The notes: generated by a model from the sequence alone, not told the origin. A DNA stretch of 64,000 nucleotides from Miltoncostaea sp963703045 (GCA_963703045.1 OY969782.1:1674001-1738000); one strand, 5' to 3'; shown: positions 35,727-45,435, numbered from the stretch's first letter. Made by a program: numbers and translations.

Positions 35727-37493
35727 CTACCAGCGCTCCGGCACCCGTCCCTCGGCGTCGCGGGGACGCGCCGAGCCGGGCAGCCGCGGGCGCGTGAAGC
35801 GGCGCCCGGACCCGCGCCGTCCACCTCGGGGGCGGGGGACGCCGTCGCGCACCACGCTCACGCCGAGCGACCAGATGCACGAGACCAGCAGCACGCCGAG
35901 CACCAGCCCGGTGGCCCCGCGTGCGCCGGACGCGGCCGTCTCGGCCAGGTACCAGACCGCGAACGGCGCGCTCGAGTCGAGCAGCCCGGACACGACGCCG
36001 AGCAGCGCGACGACGGGCAGCAGGGCGAGCACGGCGAGGGCCGGCAGGTGCCAGGGCCGCCGGGCGGCGGTGGCCAGCAGGGCCGCGTGGGCGGCGGGCA
36101 GCGCGAGCACCAGCGCGTACGGGCTCAGGACCCACAGCAGCACGAGCAGCGCGGCGAGCGCCCCGAGGGCGGCGGTGCCCTCGGTCTCGGGCGGCGTGAC
36201 GCGGCGGCGGGACCGGCGGCGGGCCCACAGCCACGCGAGCACGCCGGCGGCGAGCACGATGACGAGCGCCAGCCCGGCGAGGGCGTCGACGCGCGCCCGG
36301 GAGGGGATCGGCGGCACGCCCGCGGCCGTGCCGGGCAGCAGCCCGCCGAGCACGAGCAGGTGCGCGGTCACGAGTGCCGCGACGGACGGCAGGCCGCGTC
36401 GCGCGACGGTCCGCAGCCCGACGCGCAGCTCCGTCCGGGAGAGCCGCCGCCGCGCCACCACGTCGAGGGCGAGCACGAGCACGGGCAGCATCAGGAGCAG
36501 CAGCGCCAGGCGGGTGATCGTGGGGCGGAGCACCCGGTCGGCCACCACGATGCTGCCGTCCGCGACGGGCACGGCGGGGGTCGCGTCGAGTACGCCGAGC
36601 AGATCGTTCGCCGCGTTGGCGACCAGCTCCATCCGCTCGGCGGTGGGCTCGCGACCCCGGCGCAGCGGCGACTCGGACCGCCCCGAGAGGGTGACGGCCG
36701 GCAGGCCGGCCGCGATCACCGCCCCCTGGTCGCCGAACGTCTGGGGAACGCCGAGGCGCAGCATCTGCCCGGTCAGCGACCGCGGCACCGCCGGGCGCCC
36801 GCCGGCGCGCTCGATCGCGGCCCGGGCGAAGGCGGTCAGGCCGACGGAGTGGCGGTCGGTGCGCCCCGACTCCCAGATGTGCACGCGGTCGCCCCCGGCC
36901 TCGCCCGGGGCGTCCAGCACGATGGCCGCCGAGAGCGGGAAGGCGGAGAAGCGGCGCAGGAACCAGCGGATGCCGGCGTTGCCGACGGTGGAGCCGTCGG
37001 TCGAGACGAACAGGTGGGGGCGCTGGTGGCGGGTGGTCGCCGACACCTGGGCCATGCGCAGCATCACGGCCGTGGCGCTCGTGCCCGCGCTGACGCCGGC
37101 CGGGGTGTCGCGGGGGGCGACGACCACGATGCCCGACCGGAAACGGCCGTCGCCACGACCGGGCAGCACCACGTAGACGTTCTGCAGTCGCACGCTCTCG
37201 CGGTCGCTGCGGGCCTCGAGGTCCTGCACCTGCACCCGGCCCGCCGCCCCCGGCACCTGCGAGAGCTGGTCCTGCACCCAGCGCGCCGCGGCCAGGTCGG
37301 CCGCCGACCCCGGCGCGCGCTCGGGCGCGATGCCGGCGAGCTGCCCGTTCAGGTCCAGCGCGCTCTGCCCGTCGATCGTCGACGGGAGCGCCGGCGTGGG
37401 CCCCCGGTCGGGGGTCTCCAGGGTCAGGAGCGCGACCACGAGGGCGACGCCCGCGACCAGCCAGCAGGTGCGATAGAGGCGGGCGTTCAGCAC
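35727..37493 (-). CDS. M28-like peptidase with polytopic membrane C-terminus
   Basis: A 588-residue protein. One helix (CWLVAGVALVVALLTLE) near the N-terminus leads to an external peptidase-like domain of about 270 residues (VYVVLPGRGDGRFRSGIVVVAPRDTP, IVLDAPGEAGGD, FGDQGAVIAAGLPAVTLSG), after which about eight helices follow. The expected His-x-Asp and Glu-Glu zinc ligands of M28 aminopeptidases are largely absent (the segment APRDTPAGVSAGTSATAVM replaces HxDS.GAxDNxSG), so it may be non-catalytic. The layout resembles the Gaa1 subunit of GPI transamidase. Start GTG 37493; ATG 37550 is an alternative. Confidence 0.7.
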   Translation of the reverse strand: MLNARLYRTCWLVAGVALVVALLTLETPDRGPTPALPSTIDGQSALDLNGQLAGIAPERAPGSAADLAAARWVQDQLSQVPGAAGRVQVQDLEARSDRESVRLQNVYVVLPGRGDGRFRSGIVVVAPRDTPAGVSAGTSATAVMLRMAQVSATTRHQRPHLFVSTDGSTVGNAGIRWFLRRFSAFPLSAAIVLDAPGEAGGDRVHIWESGRTDRHSVGLTAFARAAIERAGGRPAVPRSLTGQMLRLGVPQTFGDQGAVIAAGLPAVTLSGRSESPLRRGREPTAERMELVANAANDLLGVLDATPAVPVADGSIVVADRVLRPTITRLALLLLMLPVLVLALDVVARRRLSRTELRVGLRTVARRGLPSVAALVTAHLLVLGGLLPGTAAGVPPIPSRARVDALAGLALVIVLAAGVLAWLWARRRSRRRVTPPETEGTAALGALAALLVLLWVLSPYALVLALPAAHAALLATAARRPWHLPALAVLALLPVVALLGVVSGLLDSSAPFAVWYLAETAASGARGATGLVLGVLLVSCIWSLGVSVVRDGVPRPRGGRRGSGRRFTRPRLPGSARPRDAEGRVPERW

Positions 37494-37527
37494 GGTATGC
37501 GACCGCCGGTGGCCCGGCGGCGGGGGG

Positions 37528-37533
37528 TAGAGT
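37528..37533 (+). promoter_or_regulatory. -10 hexamer TAGAGT in the otsA upstream region
   Basis: The region 37494-37721 between the divergent peptidase and otsA genes holds TAGAGT at 37528-37533, the best -10 candidate on the plus strand. A start near 37540 would give a leader of about 36 bases to GTG 37576 of the small frame, which has GGGGAC upstream. No convincing -35. Confidence 0.35.
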
Positions 37534-37575
37534 GTGGCACGTCCTCCCATCAGACGGGCACCGGGGACAACCGAC

Positions 37576-37725
37576 GTGGACTACGCCGACGACGATCGGG
37601 ACACCTACATCCTGTCCGACCCGGTGACGGCCGGTCGAATCGAGGGGGAGCCAGGCGTGATCCGCAACGGGGTTCGCAGGGCGGGCGCGGCGGGCGCGGG
37701 GCACCGGGCGCGGGTGATCGCGTGA
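37576..37725 (+). CDS. Small upstream protein coupled to otsA (hypothetical)
   Basis: 49 residues, starting VDYADDDRDTYILSDP, with a Gly/Ala/Arg-rich end. Its stop overlaps the GTG start of otsA (GTGA), the arrangement of a translationally coupled leader gene. No family recognised, and the tail composition is that of chance open frame in GC-rich DNA, so this may not be a real gene. If real, it could control otsA translation. Confidence 0.35.
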   Translation: MDYADDDRDTYILSDPVTAGRIEGEPGVIRNGVRRAGAAGAGHRARVIA

Positions 37726-39213
37726 CACCCCGCGGGGGCCCGCTGATCCTCGTCTCGAACCGCGGGCCCGTCAGCTTCGACCACGACGAGGACGGCGAGC
37801 TGGTGCGCACGCGCGGCGGTGGCGGCCTCGTGACCGCGCTGCTCGGACTGACCGAGCACACGCCCGCGCTGTGGGTGTCGGCGGCGACCTCCGCGGCCGA
37901 CGAGCAGGTCTCGGCCGAGGCGCGCGGCGGGCGCTTCCCCCTCGGCCTCGGCGAGGACACCCAGGGACGCTTCGTGACGATCGACCCCGACGTCTACCAC
38001 GCGTACTACAACGTCATCGCCAACCCGATGCTCTGGTTCATCCAGCACTACCTCTGGGACCTGAGCAACGCGCCGGACGTGCGGCGCGAGGAGCTCGACG
38101 CGTGGGAGCACGGCTACGTCGTCGCCAACCAGGCGTTCGCCGACGCGGTCATCGCCGAGCTCGACGACGATCCCGACCGCGTCGTGATGCTGCACGACTA
38201 CCACCTGTACACGGCGCCCGCGGTGATCCGCGCCGCCCACCCGCACGCCTTCCTGCACCACTTCGTGCACATCCCCTGGAGCCAGCCCGACTACTGGCGC
38301 ATCCTGCCGCCCCACATCCGCGAGGGGATCCTCACGGGCCTGCTGGCGAACGACATCATCGCGTTCCACACGCGCAACTACGCCCGCAACTTCCTGCTCT
38401 GCTGCGAGGACCTGCTCGACCTCAAGGTCGACTACGAGCGGCGGCTGGTGCGGTGGGAGGGGCGCGACGTCTGGGTGCGCTCGTACCCGATCTCGGTCAA
38501 CGCGCCGATGTTCGAGGAGCTGGCGCGCAGCCCCGAGGTGGCCGAGGAGGAGGGGCCGATCCTGAGGCGCCGGCGGCAGCACCTGATCGTGCGCGTCGAC
38601 CGGACCGACCTGTCCAAGAACACGCTCCGCGGCTTCAAGGCGTACGACGTCTTCCTCGACCGGCACCCCGAGTTCCACGAGGACATCACGTTCTTCGCGC
38701 TGCTCCAGCCGACGCGCCAGGACGTGGACGAGTACGTCGAGTACCTGGGGCGCATCCGCGACGTGGTGAGCCACATCAACACGAAGCACGGCACGACCGA
38801 CTGGATGCCGATCAGCCTGCGCATCGAGAGCAACATCCACCGCGCGGTGGCGGCCTACAAGCACTACGACGTGCTGATCGTGAACCCCATCTTCGACGGC
38901 ATGAACCTGATCGCGAAGGAGGCGCCGCTCGTCAACGAGCGCGACGGCGTCGTGATCCTGTCCGAGAACGCCGGGGCCCACGAGGAGCTCGGCTCGTTCG
39001 CGATCACGATCAACCCGTTCGACGTCGAACGCCCAGGCCGAGGCGCTGCACCAGGCGCTGATGATGCCGGCCGACGAGCGCGCGTTCCGCAACCAGGAGA
39101 TCAAGCGGATCGTGCGCGAGAACGACGTCGGCAAGTGGCTCGCGGCCCAGCAGGAGGACATCACGCGCAAGCGCACGGCCGACCGCCGCCGGCGCAGGCG
39201 GGCCGGGGCGTGA
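37722..39213 (+). CDS. otsA: Trehalose-6-phosphate synthase (GT20), one frameshift
   Basis: A GT20 enzyme of about 496 residues making trehalose-6-phosphate from a nucleoside-diphosphate glucose and glucose-6-phosphate. Visible signatures are LILVSNRGPVSF, the RTRGGGGLV loop, MLHDYHLYTAP, HFVHIPWSQPDYWRILP, IAFHTRNYARNFL, SYPISVNAP, VDRTDLSKN and NPIFDGMNLIAKEAPL, followed by VILSENAGAHEELG. Near 39027-39030 a surplus base shifts the frame; removal yields NAQAEALHQALMMPADERAF to a stop at 39213. Sequence differs from classical OtsA in places (for example RRRRQHLIVRVDRTD), so a related glucosyl-acceptor such as glycerol phosphate is an alternative. No phosphatase partner is seen here. Confidence 0.88.
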
Positions 39214-39686
39214 GCGACGAGCCGGGGCTGACGCACCTCGACGCCCGCGGCGAGGCGCGCATGGTCGGCGTCGGCCACAAGCCGCCGGTCGCCCGCAGGG
39301 CCGTCGCCGAGGCGGTCGTGCGGATGGCCCCCGCGAGCGCGCGGGCGATGTCCGACCGGTCGCTCCCGAAGGGCGACGCCGCGGCGGTGGCACGGGTGGC
39401 GGGCATCATGGCCGCGAAGCGCACGCCGGACCTGATCGCCCTCTGCCATCCGCTGCCGCTCGACCGCGTGGGGGTCTCGGTGGAGGTGGACGCCGGGGCC
39501 GGCGAGGTGCGCATCCGCGCCGAGGTCGAGACGACGGCCCGCACCGGCGTCGAGATGGAGGCCCTGACGGCGGTGTCGGTGGCCGCGCTCAACGTCTACG
39601 ACCTCGTGAAGGGCATCGATCCGGGGCTCGTCATCGAGCGGGTGCGCCTGATCGAGAAGACGAAGGCCGCACCCCCGGGCCCGTGA
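39210..39686 (+). CDS. moaC: Cyclic pyranopterin monophosphate synthase MoaC
   Basis: 158 residues. MoaC converts the MoaA product to cyclic pyranopterin monophosphate for molybdenum cofactor. Family residues: GEARMVGVGHKPPVARRA, then LIALCHPLPLD (with the catalytic His), TGVEMEALTAVSVAALNVYDLVK and the C-terminal basic IEKTKAAPPGP (the lysine after Glu). Start GTG overlaps the otsA stop; its own stop overlaps the next gene. Confidence 0.95.
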   Translation: MSDEPGLTHLDARGEARMVGVGHKPPVARRAVAEAVVRMAPASARAMSDRSLPKGDAAAVARVAGIMAAKRTPDLIALCHPLPLDRVGVSVEVDAGAGEVRIRAEVETTARTGVEMEALTAVSVAALNVYDLVKGIDPGLVIERVRLIEKTKAAPPGP

Positions 39687-40183
39687 CCCCGCGGGTGGCC
39701 ATCGTCACGGTGTCGGACCGCTCGGCCCGTGGCGTCCGGGACGACCGCTCGGGCCCGGCGCTCGCGGAGGCGGTCGCCGCGGGGGGCGGGGAGGTCGTGC
39801 GCCGCGAGCTCGTCGCCGACGATCCCGACGCCCTGTCGGGGCTGATCGCGGAGATCTGCGACGGGCCCGGCGCCCCCGACGTGCTGCTGACGACCGGTGG
39901 CACCGGCATCGGCCCGCGCGACCGCACCCCCGAGGCGACGACCGCCGCCTGCGAGCGCCTGGTGCCCGGCATCGCCGAGGCGCTGCGCGCCCGCTCGCTG
40001 GCGGTCACCCCGCACGCGGTGCTCTCGCGCGGGGTCGCCGGCGTCCGGGGCCGCACGCTCGTCGTCAACCTCCCCGGCTCGCCGGGCGGGGCCCGCGACG
40101 GCTGGGACGTGGTCGGGCCGATCGCCTCCCACGCGGCCGAGCAGCTCCGCGGACGCGACCACGGGGACCCCGCAGGCATGTGA
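39683..40183 (+). CDS. mog: Molybdopterin adenylyltransferase (MogA/MoaB family)
   Basis: 166 residues. Signatures are AIVTVSDRSARGVRDDRSGP, the TTGGTGIGPRDRTPEAT loop and LPGSPGGARDGWD, all of the MogA/MoaB fold that adenylylates molybdopterin before metal insertion. Coupled to moaC by GTGA. The molybdenum-cofactor pair is interposed between otsA and the LLM oxidoreductase, without other cofactor genes in the window. Confidence 0.93.
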   Translation: MTPRVAIVTVSDRSARGVRDDRSGPALAEAVAAGGGEVVRRELVADDPDALSGLIAEICDGPGAPDVLLTTGGTGIGPRDRTPEATTAACERLVPGIAEALRARSLAVTPHAVLSRGVAGVRGRTLVVNLPGSPGGARDGWDVVGPIASHAAEQLRGRDHGDPAGM

Positions 40184-40234
40184 CGCTCGCGGGACGTCGG
40201 ACCCCCCGCTCCCGACCGGGGCGACCCGCGCCCG

Positions 40235-40263
40235 TTGGACCCCTCCCGGGCGCGGAGTAGGTT
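40235..40263 (+). promoter_or_regulatory. Promoter of the LLM oxidoreductase, leaderless
   Basis: A -35 TTGGAC (40235-40240) and a -10 TAGGTT (40258-40263) stand exactly 17 bases apart. The -10 ends 7 bases before ATG 40271, so the transcript should begin at the start codon. No ribosome site fits in between. Confidence 0.65.
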
Positions 40264-40270
40264 GCCCGCC

Positions 40271-41424
40271 ATGTCGGAGCCCGCACGACTGGAGCTGTCG
40301 GCGATGGGCGCGGTGCGCCCTCCGGCGGGCGCCGCCCTCGCCGCCGCCGCAGCGCCGCGAGCAGCAGGGCTTCGACGCCGTCTGGTGGGCCGACCACCTG
40401 CTCCACTGGTTCCCCGACAGCATCTGGACGCCCGACCTCGTGCCGCAGGCGGCCGCGGGCCAGGTCAGCCCGCACGTCTGGTTCGACCCGGTGCCGGTCG
40501 TCGCCGCCGCCGCCGGCGCGACGCGCGAGATCCGCCTCGGCATCGGCGTCACCGACATGGTGCGGCGCCATCCGGCCTCGCTGGCGCAGACGGCGCTGAC
40601 GCTCGACCACCTCACCGGGGGCCGGTTCCTGCTCGGCGTGGGGGCGGGCGAGGCGCTCAACCTGACGCCCTTCGGCATGACCAACGCCCACCCCCTCGCC
40701 CGGCTCGAGGAGGGGCTCGAGGTGATGCGCCTGCTGATGTCGGCCGAGGGCCCGGTCGATCACCGGGGCGAGCACTTCACGCCTCGAGGGCGCGTCGCTC
40801 GGGCCTGCGGCCCGGTGGGCGACCGGCCGCCGCCGATCTGGGTCGCCGCCCATCGCCCCCGTGGGCTCGGCGTCGTCGGCCGTCTGGCCGACGGGTGGCT
40901 GCCCCTCGCCACCGACCCGGACGCCTACGGCGAGATGCTCGACGCGGGTGCGCGCGGCGTCCGAGGCGGCCGGACGCGGGGCCGACGCCGTCGTGCCCGG
41001 CCTCTACGCGCGCGTGGTGGTCGCCGCGACCCGCGAGGACGCCCTGGCCGCCATCGACGGCTCGCTGCTGATGCGCTTCATCGCGCTGACCCGCCCCGCG
41101 GAGGCCTTCGCGGCGCACGGCGCCGAGCACCCCCTGGGGCCGGGCGCGTTCGGCCTGACGTCGTTCCTGCCGACGAGGCTCGGGCGCGAGGAGGCGCTGC
41201 GGCTCGCCCGGGCGGTTCCCGACGAGGTCGTCCGCGACACGGTCATCCACGGGACGCCGGACGACGTCGCCGCCACCGTGCTGCGCTTCACCGCGCGGGG
41301 GGCGCGGCACGTGCAGCTCACCAACATGACCCCGATGGCCGACCCGGCCCGCGCGGCGACGAGCGAGGAGCTGCTCGCCGACACGGTGGCCGCGCTGCGG
41401 ACCGGGGCGGCGTCGCCCGCGTGA
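40271..41424 (+). CDS. LLM-class (F420-type) flavin-dependent oxidoreductase, multiple frameshifts
   Basis: Three successive frames carry one luciferase-like monooxygenase/F420 oxidoreductase: EPARLELSAMGA first, then FDAVWWADHLLHWFPDSIWTP with LGIGVTDMVRRHPASLAQTA and HLTGGRFLLGVGAGEALNL, then VPGLYARVVVAATREDALAA to the end. Joins fall near 40340-40360, around 40785-40830 (two compensating indels) and near 40950-40980. The order and conserved blocks (GRFLLGVGAGE, PIWVAAHRP) match F420-dependent glucose-6-phosphate or phthiodiolone-type enzymes; the substrate is not known. Length after correction is about 380 residues. Because all blocks are intact the gene is likely functional. Confidence 0.78.
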
Positions 41425-42489
41425 TCCGCCGGTCCCTGCCGGCGCTCGCGCTCGCCGCCCTCGCCGCGGCGGCGTCGGCCGTCCCCGCCACGGCCGCCTC
41501 GCGCACCATCACGCTCGAGGGCTGGGCGGCGCGCGCCCTCGCCTTCAGCGGCGACCAGCTCGTGTGGACCGAGGCCGCCACGGTGCGCGTCAACCCGCGC
41601 CGCATCGCCGGTTCGCCGCCGGGGGCCGCCCGGTTCGACTACTACCGGGCCGAGACCTCGCGGGTGCGGCTCGTCGCGGCGGTCGACCAGGTTCACCGGG
41701 GTGGTCGAGACGCCCGTGTCGGTGCGCACGAGCATCGCCGCGATGTCGCCGGGCGTCCTCTGGCCCCTCGGCGACGGCGGCTTCCTGACCGTGCCGGGAT
41801 CGCGCCGGTTCGCGCCGCCCGTCGTGCTCTGCTGCGACGCCGACGGGCGTCGAGACGGTGATCGAGAGCGACGGCCGCCCGGACGCCCCCGTGACCGTCG
41901 CCGCGACCGCGACGCGCGACCTGGTGCGGACCGTGCGCATCGACGGCGCCGGGCGGCAGAGCGTGCGCGAGACCGACGCGACCGGGCGGCGGCGGTCGAC
42001 CGACGTCCCGGGCCGCCGTCCGTCACCGCCGCGGGGCTGGTCGCCCTCTCGCCGACGGCGCATGCGTGGGTCGACCCCGCCTCGCCCCACGGTGCTGGTG
42101 CTGCGGCCGAGTGGCGCGGCGGGCGCCGGTGACCGTCGCCCTGCCCGGCGCCGCACGGCGCGTCTGGGCCGCTCCCGGCCTGGTCGTGGCGGCCGTGCGC
42201 CGCGGATCGCGGACCCTCGTCGTGCGCATCGACGAGGGGCCCGTCCCCCGGGCCGTGCCCGTGTGGAGCGGACCGCGCACTCCCGTGGTCGCCGTGGGCG
42301 GCGGCAGCGTGGCCGTGGCCGACCGCACGCCGGGTGCTCGCCGCCCGCCGCGGCCCCCTGCGGGTGGTCGCCCGCGGGCGGCGCGTCGTGGACGCCGTGG
42401 GCGTGGACGGTCGCCGGATCGCCTGGGTGCAGCGGGGCACGCGGCGGGGCGCGCGCATCGCCGTCGTCCGTCTGGGGCGGGTGCCGTGA
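41421..42489 (+). CDS. Secreted beta-propeller-like protein, several frameshifts
   Basis: A signal peptide (LPALALAALAAAASAVPATAA) begins a protein of about 355 residues once indels are allowed for. Pieces lie in different frames: ALAFSGDQLVWTEAATVRV, then SIAAMSPGVLWPLGDGGFLTV, TVAATATRDLVRTVRIDG, GLVALSPTAHAWVDPA, VWAAPGLVVAAVRRGSRTLVV and finally VGVDGRRIAWVQRGTRRG. The repeated pattern of short beta stretches with aromatic ends (LVW, IAWV, VWAA) is that of a propeller. No named family. Its start overlaps the LLM stop and its stop overlaps the glycoside hydrolase start. Breaks near 41690, 41850, 42000-42020, 42120 and 42330 make the reconstruction tentative. Confidence 0.5.
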
Positions 42490-43605
42490 GGCGGCTCCTG
42501 CTCGCCGTCGCCCTGCTGGCCGGGATCGCGCTGCCGGCTTCCGGGGCGCCGATCGTCTCGCTGCAGGACGACGATCTCGTGAACGTGCGCGGCCCGGCGC
42601 TCGAGGCACGCCTGGACGCCCTGGCCGCGACCGGCGTGCGGGTGACCCGGGTCGATGTGCTCTGGCGCGAGGTCGCCCCCGTGCGCCCCGCCGACGCGGC
42701 CGACCCCGACGACCCCGCGTACGACTGGAGCCGCTACGACGAGATCGCGCGCGGCCTGCGCGCGCGTGGCATCGCGATGATGCTCGACTTCTACCTGACG
42801 CCGGTCTGGGCGTCGCGCAGCGGCGACCGCGCCGCGGCGCCGCGCCCGGCCGACGGCGCGCGCTTCGCGGGGGCGATCGCCCGGCGCTACTCGGGCGCGC
42901 ACCCCGATCCGCGCGGGGGCGTGCTGCCCCCCGTGCGCAGCATCGAGGTCTGGAACGAGCCCAACCTCCCCGGGTTCTGGATGCCCCAGTGCCGTCAGCG
43001 CGGGCGCCGGGCTGCGCTGGTCTCGCCGCGGGTGTACGCGGCGCTGCTCTCGGCGTCGTACCGGCGCGATCAAGGCCGCGAACCCGGCGATCGAGGTGGT
43101 CGGCGGCGTGGCGGGGCCGGCCGGGCGGTCTCCGGCGCGGTGCCCGGAGGACGGGCGGGCCGCGGTCGGCAGCCTGGACTTCGCCCGGCTGGTGGCCGAC
43201 GAGGGGCCGCCGCTCGACGCCTGGAGCCTCCATCTCTACCCTCTCGGTGGCCCCCTCCAGGCCTTCTTCGTCCCCTCCTGGAGCACGCTGCCGCGGGTCG
43301 TACGGCAGGTGGATAGGCTTCGCCCGGGGGCGCCGATCCACGTCACGGAGACGGGGTACCACACGTCGTACAACCGCTTTCATCGCTACTTCGTGAGCGA
43401 GGCCCAGCAGGCTGCGTGGGTCGACGAGACGGTGCGCGCGGCGGCCCTCCAGCCGCGCGTCCAGGTGGTCACCTGGTTCAACTTCCAGGACAACCCGCGC
43501 TGGACCGGCGGCCTCCTGCGCGGCGACGGCTCGCGCAAGCCCTCGTACGACCGCTTCACGGCGGTGGCGGCGGCCAATCCGCCCCCGCCGGGATGGGCGC
43601 CGTGA
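42486..43605 (+). CDS. Secreted glycoside hydrolase, GH5/GH39-like clan A, one frameshift
   Basis: A signal peptide (LLLAVALLAGIALPASG) precedes a TIM-barrel enzyme of about 372 residues. The acid/base Glu is in SIEVWNEPNLPGFW and the nucleophile candidate in PIHVTETGYHTSYN, spaced as in clan GH-A. The early RVTRVDVLWREVAP and YDWSRYDEIARGLRARGI are typical of GH39/GH5-like bacterial proteins. The frame breaks near 43065-43075; removing one base joins ASYRR to IKAANPAIEVVGGVAGP. It may trim or remodel the exopolysaccharide made by the following genes. Confidence 0.8.
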
Positions 43606-44369
43606 CCGGCGGCGGCGAGAACGGGGAGCGCCTCGACGAGGTGCAGGCCTACTACGACCGCCTGGCGCCGCGTCTGGTCGCCGTGGAGGATCGCAACTGG
43701 CACCTGCAGTCGCGCATGGCGCTCAACCTGGAGACCATCGACCGGTACGCCGGCCGGGGCGGACGGGTGCTCGACGTCGGCTGCGGCACCGGCTACCTGC
43801 TGGAGAAGCTGGCCGCGCGCGGCTACTCGGGGGTCGGTGTCGACCTGTCCCCGGAGTCGGTCGCGCACGCGCGGCGGCGGCTGGAGGAGATCGGCGCGGC
43901 CGACCGGCTGACCGCGGTCGTCGGCAGCGCCTACGAGCCCCCCGCCGGGCCCTTCGACCTGATCGCGCTCACCGACGTGCTCGAGCACCTCGAGGACCCG
44001 AGGGCGTGCCTGCGGGCGCTGCGCGCCCAGATGGCGCCGAACGGGCTGCTGGTGATCTCCACGCCCAACCGCCGCAGTCTGCCCGGGGCGCGGCGGTGGA
44101 TGTCCGAGCGCGGAGTCCCCGGCATCCGGCTGAACCTGGCGCCGGTTGACAACTGGCAGACCTGGACGGACCTGCAGAGCCACGCGGCGGCGGCGGGGCT
44201 CGTGCCGGTCTCGCGGCGCGGCATCTTCTTCCGCCCCGGCGGGCGCATCGGATCGCAGATCGGGCGCGCCTACCGCTACGGCGGCCCGCGCCGCGCCGAG
44301 TTGGCCGCCTCGCGGACGCCGCTCGGCCGGTTCGGCTTCTACATCTGCCTGGGCTTCCGGGCACTCTGA
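43602..44369 (+). CDS. SAM-dependent methyltransferase
   Basis: 255 residues, class I fold: RVLDVGCGTGYLLEKLAARG (motif I), GVGVDLSPESVAHAR, FDLIALTDVLEHLEDPRA and MAPNGLLVISTPNRRSL. The C-terminal 60 residues, with RRGIFFRPGGRIG, look like those of glycan methyltransferases (FkbM/UbiG-like). Start is GTG 43602, which overlaps the hydrolase stop; ATG 43593 is also in frame. Likely methylates a sugar or lipid intermediate of the polysaccharide locus. Confidence 0.85.
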   Translation: MTGGGENGERLDEVQAYYDRLAPRLVAVEDRNWHLQSRMALNLETIDRYAGRGGRVLDVGCGTGYLLEKLAARGYSGVGVDLSPESVAHARRRLEEIGAADRLTAVVGSAYEPPAGPFDLIALTDVLEHLEDPRACLRALRAQMAPNGLLVISTPNRRSLPGARRWMSERGVPGIRLNLAPVDNWQTWTDLQSHAAAAGLVPVSRRGIFFRPGGRIGSQIGRAYRYGGPRRAELAASRTPLGRFGFYICLGFRAL

Positions 44370-44382
44370 CCGCCGCCCCCGG

Positions 44383-45435
44383 ATGAGCCCCGCCGCCCCG
44401 GCGGGCCGCGGGCGACGCACGGCCGTCGCCCTCGCGATGCTCGCACTGTTCGTCATCGCGCTCGGCATCTTCCTGTTGCCCTTCGCGTTCCCGACCCCGC
44501 CGCCGATCGTCACGCGCTTCCAGGCGACCCTCTTGTTCAGCCCGAACGCGGACGGCCGCCGCGACGCGGCGACGGTGGGCGTGCGCCTGAGCGAGCCGAG
44601 CACCGTCACGATCGAGATCCAGAGCGGGGGCGAGCCGGTCGTCGACCTGCTCGACGCGGCCGTGCGGCCGACCGGCTTCTCCACCGTCTCCTGGGACGGC
44701 CTCGACGCGGCGGGGCGGCGGGTGCCGGACGGCACCTACGCCATCAAGCTGCGCGCGCAGGCGGGGGAGAAGAGGTTCAACACCACCCGCAACGTGGTCG
44801 TCGACACCGAGGCCCCCGCCCCCAGCGCCATGGAGGTCGTCTCGGCGACGCTCGGCGACGCCGGGCCGGCCGAGTGCCGCACGACGGTGACCTCGCGCGA
44901 CGCGGCGTCGCTGCTGCTCGAGGCCGTGCGCGCGGACGGCGAGGGCGATCCCCTGCGCCGGCTGGGCCCGCGGCCGGTCCGTCCCGACGACCCGGTCCGG
45001 TGGGGCTGGGACGGCGCCGGCACGGGCGGCGGGCGCGTCGACCCGGGCCTCTACGTGATCCGGGCCTCGCTCTTCGACGCCGCGCGCAACCGCGTCGTGC
45101 GCGACCGCACCTGCTGGGTCGGCTTCATGGCCGGGACCCCGCAGCCGGCGCGACCCGCCCCGCGCGCGAGCGTGGGCGTGCGGCTGCGACAGACCGACGG
45201 CACCCCGATCCCGGGGGCGACCCCCGTCTCGCTGGTGCTGCGCCGCCGCACGGCGGTGCCCGGCGCGGGCGCCGGGTATCCGCTCGGCGACCAGGTCGGG
45301 CCCGGGGCGCGCGGCCCCTCCGGGAGGGTGCGCGTGCGCGTGCCGGCCGGGGTGAGCCCGCAGGCCCTCTGGCTGGTGGCCACGACGCTCGACGGGCGGG
45401 CCTCGGCCCTGATCGACCTCGGAGGGGCCGGATGA
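44383..45435 (+). CDS. Membrane-anchored FlgD-like Ig-fold protein
   Basis: 350 residues. One N-terminal helix (AVALAMLALFVIALGIFLLPF) anchors an external protein. Residues about 50-130 (RFQATLLFSPNADGRRDAAT... VSWDGLDAAGRRVPDGTYAIKL) match the FlgD Ig-like domain often called a T9SS-type or CHU_C-like accessory repeat. A second similar domain follows (WGWDGAGTGGGRVDPGLYVI) with paired cysteines (AECRTT, DRTCWVG). Function is unknown; perhaps it holds or guides the polysaccharide. Coupled to the polymerase gene by ATGA. Confidence 0.65.
   Translation: MSPAAPAGRGRRTAVALAMLALFVIALGIFLLPFAFPTPPPIVTRFQATLLFSPNADGRRDAATVGVRLSEPSTVTIEIQSGGEPVVDLLDAAVRPTGFSTVSWDGLDAAGRRVPDGTYAIKLRAQAGEKRFNTTRNVVVDTEAPAPSAMEVVSATLGDAGPAECRTTVTSRDAASLLLEAVRADGEGDPLRRLGPRPVRPDDPVRWGWDGAGTGGGRVDPGLYVIRASLFDAARNRVVRDRTCWVGFMAGTPQPARPAPRASVGVRLRQTDGTPIPGATPVSLVLRRRTAVPGAGAGYPLGDQVGPGARGPSGRVRVRVPAGVSPQALWLVATTLDGRASALIDLGGAG

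Noticed and set aside
35727..37493. Calling this gene an active aminopeptidase
   Set aside because: The zinc-ligand positions expected for M28 are not visible in the external domain, so catalytic function is not claimed.
37605..39449. 614-codon minus-strand frame opposite otsA and moaC
   Set aside because: Composition is random-looking with no domain, while the opposite strand encodes recognisable otsA and moaC with all motifs.
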